DNA from: Alphaproteobacteria bacterium
GTDB lineage: Bacteria; Pseudomonadota; Alphaproteobacteria; TMED109
Assembly (NCBI GenBank): GCA_022824395.1
Contig: JAJDZX010000096.1
Span: 1 to 33,225 of the forward strand
Direction of reading: 5' to 3'
Length of the DNA: 33,225 nt
Shown: positions 8,242 through 16,923 of the stretch, in pieces
Numbering within the stretch: position 1 is the stretch's first letter
Layout: every line of letters starts with the position of its first letter
Made by a program: the position numbers and the translations under genes
Notes under the pieces: generated by a model
What the model was told of the DNA's origin: nothing
Seen by the model: the letters and a program-made list of their open reading frames with translations, nothing else
Databases searched by the model: none

Positions 8242-9723
8242 ATGCGCCCGGCAACGGCCCGACCCGTGGCCGACGATGTCGGAAGGATCGACGTCGAGCC
8301 GGTGAACGCCGCGGGGCGCCGCCCGCTCTACCGAAAACGCGTCAAGATTTTCCCGCGTGACGTGTCCGGTCGGTTTCGAACGGTGAAATGGGCCGTGCTC
8401 GGCACTGTGCTTGGCCTCTACTACGTGCTGCCCTGGCTGCGGTGGAACCGTGGCCCGACCGCCCCGGATCAGGCCATCCTGGTCGATTTCCCCGCCCGGC
8501 GTTTCTACTTCTTCGCCATCGAGATCTGGCCCGAGGAGGTCTATTACATCACCGGCCTGCTCATTCTGGCGGCGCTCGTCCTGTTCCTTTTGAGCAGCAT
8601 CGCCGGGCGGGTCTGGTGCGGATACGCGTGCCCCCAGACGGTCTGGACCGACCTGTTCATGTGGGTCGAGCGACGCATCGAGGGCGACCGCAACGCGCGA
8701 ATGCGCCTCGACCGGGCGCCCTGGACCGGGCGCAAGTGGGCCATGCGGGCGGTGAAGCACGGGACCTGGCTGCTGATCGCGGTCGGTACCGGCGGAGCGT
8801 GGGTGTTCTATTTCGCCGACGCGCCAACGCTTGCGGCCGACCTCGCCCGGTTTGATGCGCCGATGGTGTCCTACGTCTTCATCGGCGTCCTGACCGGCAC
8901 CACCTACCTGCTCGCCGGTCATGCGCGCGAGCAGGTCTGCACCTTCATGTGCCCCTGGCCGCGCATCCAGGGCGCCATGCTCGACGAGCACTCAATGCTG
9001 GTGACCTATCGCCGCGACCGGGGTGAGCCCCGTGGCTCCCACAAGCGCGGTCAGAGCTGGGAAGGGCGCGGAGACTGCGTGGACTGCCAGGCCTGCGTGG
9101 CCGCCTGTCCGATGGGCATCGATATCCGCGACGGCAACCAGCTCGAGTGCATCAACTGCGCACTGTGCGTTGACGCCTGCAACGACGTCATGGAGCGGGT
9201 CGGCCGGCCGCGGGGGCTGATCGCCTATGACACGATCGCCGGCCTTGGGGGCCCGTCCGCCGACGGCGCGGGGCGGGCGGATTGGCGCCGCCTGCGCGTT
9301 CTGCGGCCCCGCACCGTCCTGTATGCGCTGTCGATTCCCGTGGTCGGCGTCATCATGCTCGCATCCCTGCTTACCCGGCAGGACACCGAGATCACCGTCC
9401 TGCACGACCGCAATCCCCTGTACGTGCAGCTCTCCGATGGCAGTTTCCGGAACGGCTACACGGTCAAGATCCAGAACAAGCGCCATGAGGCGCGCCGGTT
9501 CCGCATCCTCGCGGAAGGCCTGTCCGATGCTTCCCTCGCGGCGATGGGAGCCAGCCATGACGACATCACGGTCGGGCCGGACCGGATCCGCACCCTTCGC
9601 GTTTACGTGGCGGCCCCGCTGTCGGCGACGCCGGCAGCCGTAACCGAGTTCGCGATCGTGGCGGCGGATCTCGTGACCGGCGAGCGCCATGCGGATGTCA
9701 CCGCGTTCCGGCGGGCGGAGTGA
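8242..9723 (+). CDS. ccoG: cbb3 oxidase accessory protein, 4Fe-4S cupric reductase
   Basis: The 493-residue CcoG/RdxA/FixG-type protein is thought to reduce Cu(II) to Cu(I) for cbb3 oxidase assembly. The N-terminus has the family phrase LYRKRVKIFPRDVSGRFR. Transmembrane helices follow, with membrane Cys motifs VWCGYACPQTVW and CTFMCPWPRIQG. Two ferredoxin-type clusters, CVDCQACVAACP and CINCALCVDAC, begin near residue 279. The C-terminal periplasmic Ig-like domain contains LYVQLSDGSFRNGYTVKIQNK. It starts about 100 bases after ccoP, right after a strong hairpin, and overlaps ccoH. A GTG at 8266 is a possible alternative start. Confidence 0.95.
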   Translation: MRPATARPVADDVGRIDVEPVNAAGRRPLYRKRVKIFPRDVSGRFRTVKWAVLGTVLGLYYVLPWLRWNRGPTAPDQAILVDFPARRFYFFAIEIWPEEVYYITGLLILAALVLFLLSSIAGRVWCGYACPQTVWTDLFMWVERRIEGDRNARMRLDRAPWTGRKWAMRAVKHGTWLLIAVGTGGAWVFYFADAPTLAADLARFDAPMVSYVFIGVLTGTTYLLAGHAREQVCTFMCPWPRIQGAMLDEHSMLVTYRRDRGEPRGSHKRGQSWEGRGDCVDCQACVAACPMGIDIRDGNQLECINCALCVDACNDVMERVGRPRGLIAYDTIAGLGGPSADGAGRADWRRLRVLRPRTVLYALSIPVVGVIMLASLLTRQDTEITVLHDRNPLYVQLSDGSFRNGYTVKIQNKRHEARRFRILAEGLSDASLAAMGASHDDITVGPDRIRTLRVYVAAPLSATPAAVTEFAIVAADLVTGERHADVTAFRRAE

Positions 9724-10232
9724 GTGCTCGACCCGACCGCGAGCGTCGAGCGCCGGGCCGATGGTTCGGCGAGCTCACCGGGCGGCACGTGTTCGCGATG
9801 ATCGCCGGGTTCTTCCTCCTGGTCTTCGCGGTCAATGGCGTGTTCATCTATGTCTCCCTGAGCTCGCATCCCGGAACGACCGCCCGCGACGCCTACCGGG
9901 AGGGTCTCGAGTACAACCGGGTGCTTGAACGCGCCGCCCGCCAGCAGGCGCTCGGCTGGCGTGCGGAGGTCCTCCAGGAAGGCGGAACCGTCCGGCTCAG
10001 CGTGCGCGACGCCGCCGGCGCGGCCGTGCGCGGGCTCGTGGGCAGCGTGCACGCGGGGCGCCCGGCGAGCGATGCCCAGGACCGCACCCTCGCCACCGTC
10101 GAAACTGTGCCGGGAACCTATGAGGCCGAGGGCCCGCCCTTCGGGCCCGGCCGCTGGACGGTGGTCTTCGAGATGCGGGATGGGGCAGGGCGCCGCTTCC
10201 GGGCGGAAGAAGGCGTGCTGGTGCGGCGATGA
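9720..10232 (+). CDS. ccoH: cbb3 oxidase assembly protein of the FixH/CcoH family
   Basis: The 170-residue protein has one N-terminal transmembrane helix (HVFAMIAGFFLLVFAVNGVFIYVSL) and a periplasmic domain. The segment SSHPGTTARDAYREGLEYNRVLERAARQQALGW matches the FixH family core. FixH/CcoH interacts with the oxidase during assembly. The start is a GTG at 9720 that overlaps the ccoG stop as GTGA, and the stop overlaps the ccoI start as ATGA, indicating translational coupling. Confidence 0.92.
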   Translation: MSARPDRERRAPGRWFGELTGRHVFAMIAGFFLLVFAVNGVFIYVSLSSHPGTTARDAYREGLEYNRVLERAARQQALGWRAEVLQEGGTVRLSVRDAAGAAVRGLVGSVHAGRPASDAQDRTLATVETVPGTYEAEGPPFGPGRWTVVFEMRDGAGRRFRAEEGVLVRR

Positions 10233-12448
10233 GCGCCGTTGCCGGGGCGCCGGGCGTTCCCGCCGGTGCCGATGACCTGTCGGCCTTCGTCGAGCGGGAC
10301 GGGGACGGCACGGCGTCGCTGAACCTGCTGGTGAACGACGTGCACTGTGCGCAGTGCATCGCCACCATCGAACGCACCATGCGCGCCGAGCCGGGCGTGC
10401 TCGATGCGCGAGTGAACCTGACCACCCGCCGGGTGCGCCTGCGCTGGCGGGACGGCGCCGCCGATGCCGGGTCGCTCGTGGGTCGCCTGGACCGCCTCGG
10501 CTATCCCGCGGTCCCCTACCGGCCGGCGGCCCTCCCGGGCGCCAGCCGACAGGATGCGGGGACGCTGCTCCGCGCACTCGCCGTTGCCGGGTTCGCCGCC
10601 GGCAACGTGATGCTGCTGTCCGTGGCGGTCTGGGCCGGCAATTCCTCCGGCATGGCGGACAGCACGCGGGCCCTCATGCACTGGCTGTCGGCGCTGATCG
10701 CCCTACCGGCGATCGCCTATGCGGGGCTGCCGTTCTTCCGCTCGGCGGCCCGGGCGCTGGCGGCGCGCCGCATCAACATGGATCTACCGATTTCGGTCGC
10801 GGTCTGCGTCACCGCCGCAATCAGCCTCGCGGAACTGATCGCCGAGCGCCCGGACGTCTACTTCGACGCCGCCCTCATGCTGCTGTTCTTTCTCCTGATC
10901 GGCCGCTATCTCGACCAACGGACCCGCGGCGCCATGCTCTCCACGGCGGAGAACCTCGCGGCGCTGGCGGCGCAGCCGGCGACGGTGCTTCGCCCGGACG
11001 GCGTGCGCGAAATGGTCCCGGCCCACGCGGTGAGGCTTGGCAGCAGGATCCTGGTCGCAGCCGGAGAGCGCATCCCGGTCGACGGCGACATCCTGTCGGG
11101 CCGCACGACGATCGACCGCAGCCTGCTGACCGGCGAGGCGGCGCTCGAGCCTGCCATGCCGGGTGACCGGGTCTACGCGGGCACGGTCAACACCGGGGAC
11201 CCGGTCACGCTGACGGCCACCGCGGCGGGCGACGGCACGGTGTTGACCGAGATCGTGCGCCTGGTGGAAGCCGCCGAGCAGGGCCGGTCAGCCTATGTGC
11301 GCCTCGCGGACCGGGCCGCCCAACTCTATGCGCCCGTCGTGCACGGGCTCGCGCTGCTCGCCTTTGCCGGCTGGTGGGGCTTCGGAGGGCTGCCGCCGCG
11401 CGAGGCACTGCTCATCGGTGTGGCCGTGCTCATCATCACCTGCCCCTGCGCCCTCGGGCTGGCCGTGCCTGCCGTGCAGGTCGTCGCCTGCAGCCGGCTG
11501 CTGAAGCACGGCGTCCTGGTCAAGGTCGGGGATGCACTGGAACGCCTGGCCGCGATCGATTCAGTCCTTCTGGACAAGACAGGCACGCTTACCTTCGGTC
11601 GCCCGGACATCGTCGGGCGCGACACGCCCGCGGATGAAGACCTCCGCGTCGCGGCGTCGCTGGCGGGGGCGAGCCGGCATCCGCTGTGCCGCGCCGTCCT
11701 ACGGGCCGCCGCCCCTGTGCCGGTGCACGACGGGGTGCGCGAAGAGCCCGCGATGGGTTTGTCCGCCGGTTCCCCCGAGGGCGAGATCCGGCTCGGCAAT
11801 CGCGACTGGTGTGCGGTGTCCGGGGACGGCGCGGCCACGCCGGGCGGGCCCGAACTGTGGCTGCGCCGGCCGGGGAGGGACCCCGTGCAGTTCCGCTTCG
11901 CGGATCGTCTCCGCCCCGATGCGCCGGCGTTCGCCGCCTGGCTGAAGAAGCAGGGCTTCGGCGTCGAGCTACTCTCGGGGGATCGGGCGCCCGCGGTCCG
12001 GAGCGCGGCGGAGGAACTCGGAATCGAGACCTGGCACGCCGCGGCCCGCCCGGCGGACAAGCTGGCACGGCTGGGCAGGCTCAGGCAGGCGGGCCGTCGC
12101 ACCCTGATGATCGGCGACGGGCTGAACGATGCGCCGTCGCTCGCGGGCGCCGAGGCGTCGATCTCCCCGGCGCAGGGCGCCGACCTCGCCCAGACGGCGG
12201 CGGACGTGGTCTTTCAGGGCGACCGGCTGGAGAGCATTGCGGTCGCCATCCAGACCGCGCGCCGGGCCAAGCGTCTCGTGCTGCAGAACTTTGGGCTCGC
12301 GGCGGCATACAATGCCATCGCGGTGCCGCTCGCGGTCGCGGGCCAGGTGACGCCGCTGATCGCGGCCGTCGCCATGTCGGCTTCCTCCATCGCGGTCACC
12401 GTCAATGCGTTGCGCCTCGGGCGCGCGGCCGGGAACCCCTTCGCATGA
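10229..12448 (+). CDS. ccoI: Copper-transporting P1B-type ATPase for cbb3 assembly
   Basis: The 739-residue heavy-metal ATPase delivers copper across the membrane for the oxidase. In order it has: an N-terminal HMA domain with Cys40-Ala-Gln-Cys43, transmembrane helices, an actuator domain with LLTGEA, the CPC metal-binding motif at residues 405-407 (ITCPCALGLAVP), the phosphorylation loop DKTGT (Asp449), the HP motif in ASRHPLCRAV, and the GDGLNDAPSL hinge near residue 629. These mark an intact Cu(I)-type pump. It overlaps ccoH and ccoS by 4 bases (ATGA) on each side. Confidence 0.95.
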   Translation: MSAVAGAPGVPAGADDLSAFVERDGDGTASLNLLVNDVHCAQCIATIERTMRAEPGVLDARVNLTTRRVRLRWRDGAADAGSLVGRLDRLGYPAVPYRPAALPGASRQDAGTLLRALAVAGFAAGNVMLLSVAVWAGNSSGMADSTRALMHWLSALIALPAIAYAGLPFFRSAARALAARRINMDLPISVAVCVTAAISLAELIAERPDVYFDAALMLLFFLLIGRYLDQRTRGAMLSTAENLAALAAQPATVLRPDGVREMVPAHAVRLGSRILVAAGERIPVDGDILSGRTTIDRSLLTGEAALEPAMPGDRVYAGTVNTGDPVTLTATAAGDGTVLTEIVRLVEAAEQGRSAYVRLADRAAQLYAPVVHGLALLAFAGWWGFGGLPPREALLIGVAVLIITCPCALGLAVPAVQVVACSRLLKHGVLVKVGDALERLAAIDSVLLDKTGTLTFGRPDIVGRDTPADEDLRVAASLAGASRHPLCRAVLRAAAPVPVHDGVREEPAMGLSAGSPEGEIRLGNRDWCAVSGDGAATPGGPELWLRRPGRDPVQFRFADRLRPDAPAFAAWLKKQGFGVELLSGDRAPAVRSAAEELGIETWHAAARPADKLARLGRLRQAGRRTLMIGDGLNDAPSLAGAEASISPAQGADLAQTAADVVFQGDRLESIAVAIQTARRAKRLVLQNFGLAAAYNAIAVPLAVAGQVTPLIAAVAMSASSIAVTVNALRLGRAAGNPFA

Positions 12449-12603
12449 ACATGCTGGTGATCCTGATCTCGGCTGCCCTGCTGCTGGGCCTGGCGGGTCT
12501 CGCGGCGTTCCTGTGGGCCCTGAGGAGCGGACAGTTCGACGATCTCGACGGGGCCGCGGAACGCATCCTCATCGACGAGGAAGAACGGAACCGCGACGAT
12601 TGA
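12445..12603 (+). CDS. ccoS: cbb3-type oxidase assembly protein
   Basis: A 52-residue protein starts MNMLVILISAALLLGLAGLAAFLWALRSGQFDDLDG. It has one transmembrane helix followed by the conserved W..RSGQFDDL(D/E) segment of CcoS, then an acidic tail (ILIDEEERNRDD). CcoS is needed for cofactor insertion into cbb3 oxidase. The ATG overlaps the ccoI stop by 4 bases. It is the last gene of ccoGHIS and is followed by a convergent gene. Confidence 0.93.
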   Translation: MNMLVILISAALLLGLAGLAAFLWALRSGQFDDLDGAAERILIDEEERNRDD

Positions 12604-12616
12604 GCCGGTGCGGCGT

Positions 12617-13417
12617 CTACGCGGGCGTTCCTTCCGTCCTGCCGAGGACGTCGCGGTAGCAGTGCCACGTCGCGTGGCCCACCAGCGGAAAGAACAGCAC
12701 CAACCCCACGAGCAGCGTGGCGATGCCCACGGCGGTGAACACTGCGATCAGCCACGCCCAGAGCGTCATCGGGACGAAATTGTCGCGGACCGCCGCGAGG
12801 CTCGCGATGGTCGCGGTCATCGCGTCCACGTCCCGGTCGACGATCAGGGGGATGGATACCGCGGAGATGGAATAGGCGGCGAAGGCCAGCACCGCGCCGG
12901 TCGCGGTGCCGACCGCGAGGAAGGCGACGCCCTGCACCGACAGGAACAGCGATTCGAACAGGGTTTCCAGGGGCGGCGTCGCGGAGCCGAAGAACAGTGC
13001 GAAGAGGAGCGTCGCGATCCGGATCCACAACAGCGCAAAGAGCAGCAGGACGAGCCCCATGTAGGCAAGCTGCAGCGGTGCGTGTCGGACGGCGCCCATC
13101 ACGTCCATCAGGACGAACGGCCGGTCCTCGCTGTACCGGCGGCTCATTTCGTACAGGCCGACGGCGATGATGGGCCCGCCGAACATGAACCCGGCGGCCA
13201 GCGGCAGAAACAGGTAGACCGCGTCGAAGAAATAGAGGCAACCCAGGACGAGGTAGCTCAGCAAGGCGACCAGCAATCCGTAGCCCAGGCTGATGGCCGG
13301 ACTTCTCCAGAGGTCGCTCCACCCCGCGGAAAGCCAGCGCCAGACGTTGTCCGATCGGATCGGCTGAACCTGAATGTCGGCCAGCGTTACTGCCACCATG
13401 TCCGTGCTCCCGTCCAT
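12617..13417 (-). CDS. DUF2189-family integral membrane protein
   Basis: The 266-residue multi-pass membrane protein contains the features of DUF2189: VWRWLSAGWSDLWRSPAISLGYGLLVALLSYLV, GFMFGGPIIAVGLYEMSRR and a C-terminal FPLVGHATWHCYRDV. About six transmembrane helices are visible. The function of the family is unknown; such genes are frequent near respiratory oxidase loci in proteobacteria. The start at 13417 (MDGSTDMVAV) is chosen because the upstream frame is not protein-like; the Met six residues later is possible. It is convergent with ccoS, 13 bases apart. Confidence 0.82.
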   Translation of the reverse strand: MDGSTDMVAVTLADIQVQPIRSDNVWRWLSAGWSDLWRSPAISLGYGLLVALLSYLVLGCLYFFDAVYLFLPLAAGFMFGGPIIAVGLYEMSRRYSEDRPFVLMDVMGAVRHAPLQLAYMGLVLLLFALLWIRIATLLFALFFGSATPPLETLFESLFLSVQGVAFLAVGTATGAVLAFAAYSISAVSIPLIVDRDVDAMTATIASLAAVRDNFVPMTLWAWLIAVFTAVGIATLLVGLVLFFPLVGHATWHCYRDVLGRTEGTPA

Positions 13418-13751
13418 GCGCCCGATGCGCCGACGAGTCCGCTCGCCGCCGTCTGTGGGGAAACGCGTTCGGCACGGGACTCGCGAGCCGGCTCTCGAAC
13501 TATGGCGGAGGCGGGCCGCACGGTCTACCGGGATTTGAGCCGGCACCCGGCCAGGGTCGAACGACTGACACCGCGCGTGCTCTTCTCCGGCCGCCGGTTT
13601 TGCCGCTTCCGATGCGCCCGGCTGGCCGCACATGCTCTGTCGCCGCCAACGCGCTGGTCATCGTGCCGGGCAGGCCATCGTCGATGGTGCTGACCGGCCC
13701 CCATCTGTTACGGTTTCCACCGTGATCATCCGAAAAGGTCGTGCTCGGCGC
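13418..13751. other. Divergent intergenic region
   Basis: This region lies between the DUF2189 gene and the BCCT transporter and must hold promoters for both. A small palindrome, ACGGT-TTCC-ACCGT at 13710-13723, lies about 30 bases before the BCCT start and could be an operator, but its arms are only 5 bases. Nothing else is recognised. Confidence 0.35.
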
Positions 13752-15413
13752 ATGCCGGAGGAGGACATCGTGTCATCAGGAGCAGGAGAGGACCGGGTCG
13801 CACAAGCCGGCGTCATGCGCGGGCTCCATGCCGGAATGGGCGTGGCAGCGAAGGGCATGGTGGTCGCCTTCGTGGTCTTCACCGTGCTCAACGTGGAACT
13901 TGCCAACGAGATCTATTCGGCGATTCGCGGCTGGATCGAAGCGACGCTCAGTTGGTACTACGTCATCATCATTGTGGGGCTGATGCTGTTCTGCGTCCTC
14001 CTCATGTTCTCGCGGTTCGGTTCGATCCGCTTGGGCGACGACGATTCGCGGCCCGAGTTCAGCAATTTTTCCTGGTTCGCGATGCTGTTCTCGGCCGGGG
14101 TGGGCATCGGGATCCTGTTCTTCGGCGTTGCCGAGCCAATCTTCTACTTCGATAACGCGGGGGCCTTCGGGTACCCGAACAACCCGCACGCCGACATGGC
14201 CGGCGCGAGCGCGATGGACATGACCCGCGCGGTGCACGCCATGCGGGTCACCTACTTCCACTGGGGCTTCCATGCCTGGGCGGTGTACGTGGTGGTGGGA
14301 CTCTGCCTCGCTTACTTCGGTTTCCGGAAGAAGCTGCCGCTCACCATGCGCTCGTCGCTCTACCCGCTGATCGGCGATCGGATCTACGGTCCGGTGGGCC
14401 ACGGCGTCGACCTGCTGGCGGTGTTCGGCACGGTCTTCGGGGTGGCGACCTCGCTCGGGCTCGGGGTCAGCCAGATGGCGACCGGCCTCAACGTGCTGTT
14501 CGGCGTCGATTCCGGCGTCCTGACGCAGATTCTGCTGATCGCCGGAATCTCGGTGATCGCGACCCTGTCGGCGGTTTCGGGCGTCGGCAAGGGCATCCGC
14601 ATCATCTCGGAGTGGAATATCTGGCTGTCGGTCGCGCTCCTTGCCTTCTTCCTGTTCGCGGGTCCGTTCAAGTGGCTGATGGGGTTCTTCATCACGTCGC
14701 TCGGCGACTACATCTGGAACGTGATTCCGATGGGCTTCTGGACCGCCGGCACGGACCAGGAGATCGCCTGGCAGGGCGGCTGGACGATCTTCTACTGGGG
14801 CTGGTGGATCTCCTGGGCCCCCTTCGTGGGCCTGTTCATCGCCCGCATCAGCCGGGGCCGGACGATCCGGGAGTTCATGGTCGGCGTGATGTTCGTGCCC
14901 ACCACGATCGGGTTCTTCTGGCTCTGCATGTTTGGCGGCAACGCGATCTACCTGGAGCTCAACGCGAGTGGCGGCGTTGGCACGGCCGGTATCGTCGATC
15001 TGGTGCGGGCATGGGATCTGCCGGCGGCGCTCTACGGGACTATCGAACGCCTCACCGATATTTCCGCCCTGCAGTGGATCATGTCGGCGCTGGCGACCTT
15101 CCTGCTGGTCACGTGGTTCATCACCTCGTCCGATTCGGGGACGCTGGTGATCACCACCATGCTGTCGATGGGAAACGACCACCCGCCGCAACGCTTCCGC
15201 GTCGTCTGGGGAATGGGCGAGGGCCTCGTGGCCGCGGCGCTGCTCCTCGCGGGCGGGCTCAGGGCCCTGCAGACCGCGTCGATCGCCGCGGCACTGCCGA
15301 TCTCCCTGGTCATGGTCTTCATGGCTTACGGCCTGCTGAAGTCCCTGACGGAGGACAGCTCGGCGGTTCCGGCCCCCGCTTCCGGACCGGGGGCGAGAGA
15401 GGCGCCCGCCTGA
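13752..15413 (+). CDS. BCCT-family betaine/carnitine/choline transporter
   Basis: The 553-residue, twelve-helix secondary transporter imports quaternary ammonium compounds, commonly glycine betaine, choline or DMSP, by Na+ or H+ symport. The BCCT core is clear: WFAMLFSAGVGIGILFFGVAEPIFYF (helix 3, substrate and ion path), GWWISWAPFVGLFIARISRGRTIREF (family signature helix 8 with its Trp-rich substrate region), and FITSSDSGTLVITTMLS. AGVGIGILFFG keeps the Gly-rich stretch; whether the exact cation specificity is Na+ or H+ cannot be stated. The ATG at 13752 gives MPEEDIVSSG and fits family length; the frame is open 120 bases further upstream. A role in osmoprotection or methylamine catabolism is inferred. 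Confidence 0.93.
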   Translation: MPEEDIVSSGAGEDRVAQAGVMRGLHAGMGVAAKGMVVAFVVFTVLNVELANEIYSAIRGWIEATLSWYYVIIIVGLMLFCVLLMFSRFGSIRLGDDDSRPEFSNFSWFAMLFSAGVGIGILFFGVAEPIFYFDNAGAFGYPNNPHADMAGASAMDMTRAVHAMRVTYFHWGFHAWAVYVVVGLCLAYFGFRKKLPLTMRSSLYPLIGDRIYGPVGHGVDLLAVFGTVFGVATSLGLGVSQMATGLNVLFGVDSGVLTQILLIAGISVIATLSAVSGVGKGIRIISEWNIWLSVALLAFFLFAGPFKWLMGFFITSLGDYIWNVIPMGFWTAGTDQEIAWQGGWTIFYWGWWISWAPFVGLFIARISRGRTIREFMVGVMFVPTTIGFFWLCMFGGNAIYLELNASGGVGTAGIVDLVRAWDLPAALYGTIERLTDISALQWIMSALATFLLVTWFITSSDSGTLVITTMLSMGNDHPPQRFRVVWGMGEGLVAAALLLAGGLRALQTASIAAALPISLVMVFMAYGLLKSLTEDSSAVPAPASGPGAREAPA

Positions 15414-15631
15414 GGCGGCAGGCCGCCTGCGGCGTCCCCGGCGACCGCCGTCCGGCCCGCCAACTGCGCCAAGCGTTCAGCGCGGAGAGGGGGCAGGGAT
15501 GGCCGCTGCCGCCCAACCTCTGCATCGGCGCCCGCGAGCCCGCGCTTGATGCAGCAAGACGAAGCCACCGGTCGGAATCGCCTGGCAGGCGCCCGGCGAG
15601 TCGACGTGGCCCCAATCACGCTCGCGACAAC

Positions 15632-16726
15632 TCAGAACGCGCCGGGTCGCTGGCGCCGCAGGAACGGCGCCCGGGCCCCGCCCGGATCCATGCCCGGCAG
15701 GTCGTCGTCGGCGGGGTCGTGGTGCCGGACAAGGATGTCGGACCATTCGACGGGATGACCCATGTGCTGAAATAACCCGAAGCTGCCCTGGCGGTTGCGC
15801 GGCAATTCGGGCGGGACCTCCCGGTCCTCCTCCGTGCACAGCCAGTCGGCCGGCTCCGGCGTCCCCTCCGGCCAGATCCGGTAGCGGACGCGGCCGATGC
15901 CGCCGTGGTGGCAGAACTGGTGGCGCACCCGGTAGGCGCGATCCCGCCGGACTTCGACCGGCGCGGCCGGATTGGTGGCGACGGCCCATTCCCGCGGGTC
16001 TCCCGAATGGTCGCCCCAGGCCAGGAAGGCGCGCCCGCCGTCCGTCGGGCTGAGGGCGGCCATGCCGGCGCTGCACCAGCCCACCTTGATTCCGCGTCGT
16101 GGTTCGCCCTCGGTGAGCCCGGCGAAGAAATCGGCCAGCCCCAGCCACTTGGCGCCGACGGTTTCCGCGAAACGGGCCCGAAACGTCGCTTCCTGGCAGC
16201 CGTGCGGCGAACCCAGGAGCAGCAGGGCATCCGGCGCCACCGGACCCCGTGAGCGGATCACGTTGGCCTCGGGGTCGAGGTCGAATGCACCGTTGACCGC
16301 CTGGCCGATCTCCTGGATCGACCGGTAGGCTGAAAGGTCGCGCAGGTCCAGCGGAAGGAGCACGGGCTCGGGCGTCCAGGTGAAGGCCATGCCCGCCGTG
16401 TGAACTGCCCCCGCCCCGTCCTTCACCTTGATGGCGAGCTGGTTCTCGCCGGGTGCCAGGTCGTCCTGATCGGCGGGAATTTCGATGCAGAACTCGCCCT
16501 GATCACGGCAACGGAGCTCTCCGGGAGATTGCTTGTAGCCCCGAACCCAATCGACATCCAGATCCGGTTCCTGCTCGACATAGAAGGGTTGAGAGGCACT
16601 GCCGTTGAGCACCCAGTGGGCCGCTTGGACCGGGAATGAGGCATCCAGGATCCGGCCGAGCACGGTGAGGTCGTGGTGGCGGCGCCGGAACTGCTGCCGC
16701 GATCCGTAGGTCAGCCGGATAGTCAT
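15632..16726 (-). CDS. Conserved protein of unknown function, possible jelly-roll fold
   Basis: The 364-residue protein begins MTIRLTYGSRQQFRRRHHDL. No signal peptide is evident. It looks beta-rich: the N-terminal part (WVLNGSASQPFYVEQE ... LAPGENQLAIKVKDGAG) resembles an Ig or galactose-binding-like module, and the rest (QFCHHGGIGRVRYRIWPEGTPEPADWL ... GSFGLFQHMGHPVEWSDILVR) resembles concanavalin/laminin-G-type jelly rolls that bind or act on carbohydrates. I do not recognise the family. An in-frame TTG at 16834 is an alternative start, but the added residues are not protein-like. A diverged fragment of a paralogue lies at 19575-19629. It is divergently oriented to the dehydrogenase gene. 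Confidence 0.65.
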   Translation of the reverse strand: MTIRLTYGSRQQFRRRHHDLTVLGRILDASFPVQAAHWVLNGSASQPFYVEQEPDLDVDWVRGYKQSPGELRCRDQGEFCIEIPADQDDLAPGENQLAIKVKDGAGAVHTAGMAFTWTPEPVLLPLDLRDLSAYRSIQEIGQAVNGAFDLDPEANVIRSRGPVAPDALLLLGSPHGCQEATFRARFAETVGAKWLGLADFFAGLTEGEPRRGIKVGWCSAGMAALSPTDGGRAFLAWGDHSGDPREWAVATNPAAPVEVRRDRAYRVRHQFCHHGGIGRVRYRIWPEGTPEPADWLCTEEDREVPPELPRNRQGSFGLFQHMGHPVEWSDILVRHHDPADDDLPGMDPGGARAPFLRRQRPGAF

Positions 16727-16923
16727 GTGATCACCCGCATCGTCGACATCGGAGCAGCCCGCACCCGCGGTGGTCCGATCACCACCCTCCGGTCCGGGCG
16801 GGTGCACGGTGCCTGTACCTGGGATCGCCCGCAAATCGCCTGTGGCCGCCGCGCCCTGCAGCGCTAGCGGCTTCGTCGACCAAAGTATTCTCGCGGCACG
16901 CCTCCATGCAGCGGGAGAAGGCC

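Noticed and set aside
13776..15191. Minus-strand 471-residue frame opposite the BCCT gene
   Set aside because: The composition is His, Asp, Glu and Arg rich, typical of antisense frames of membrane-protein genes; it has no motifs.
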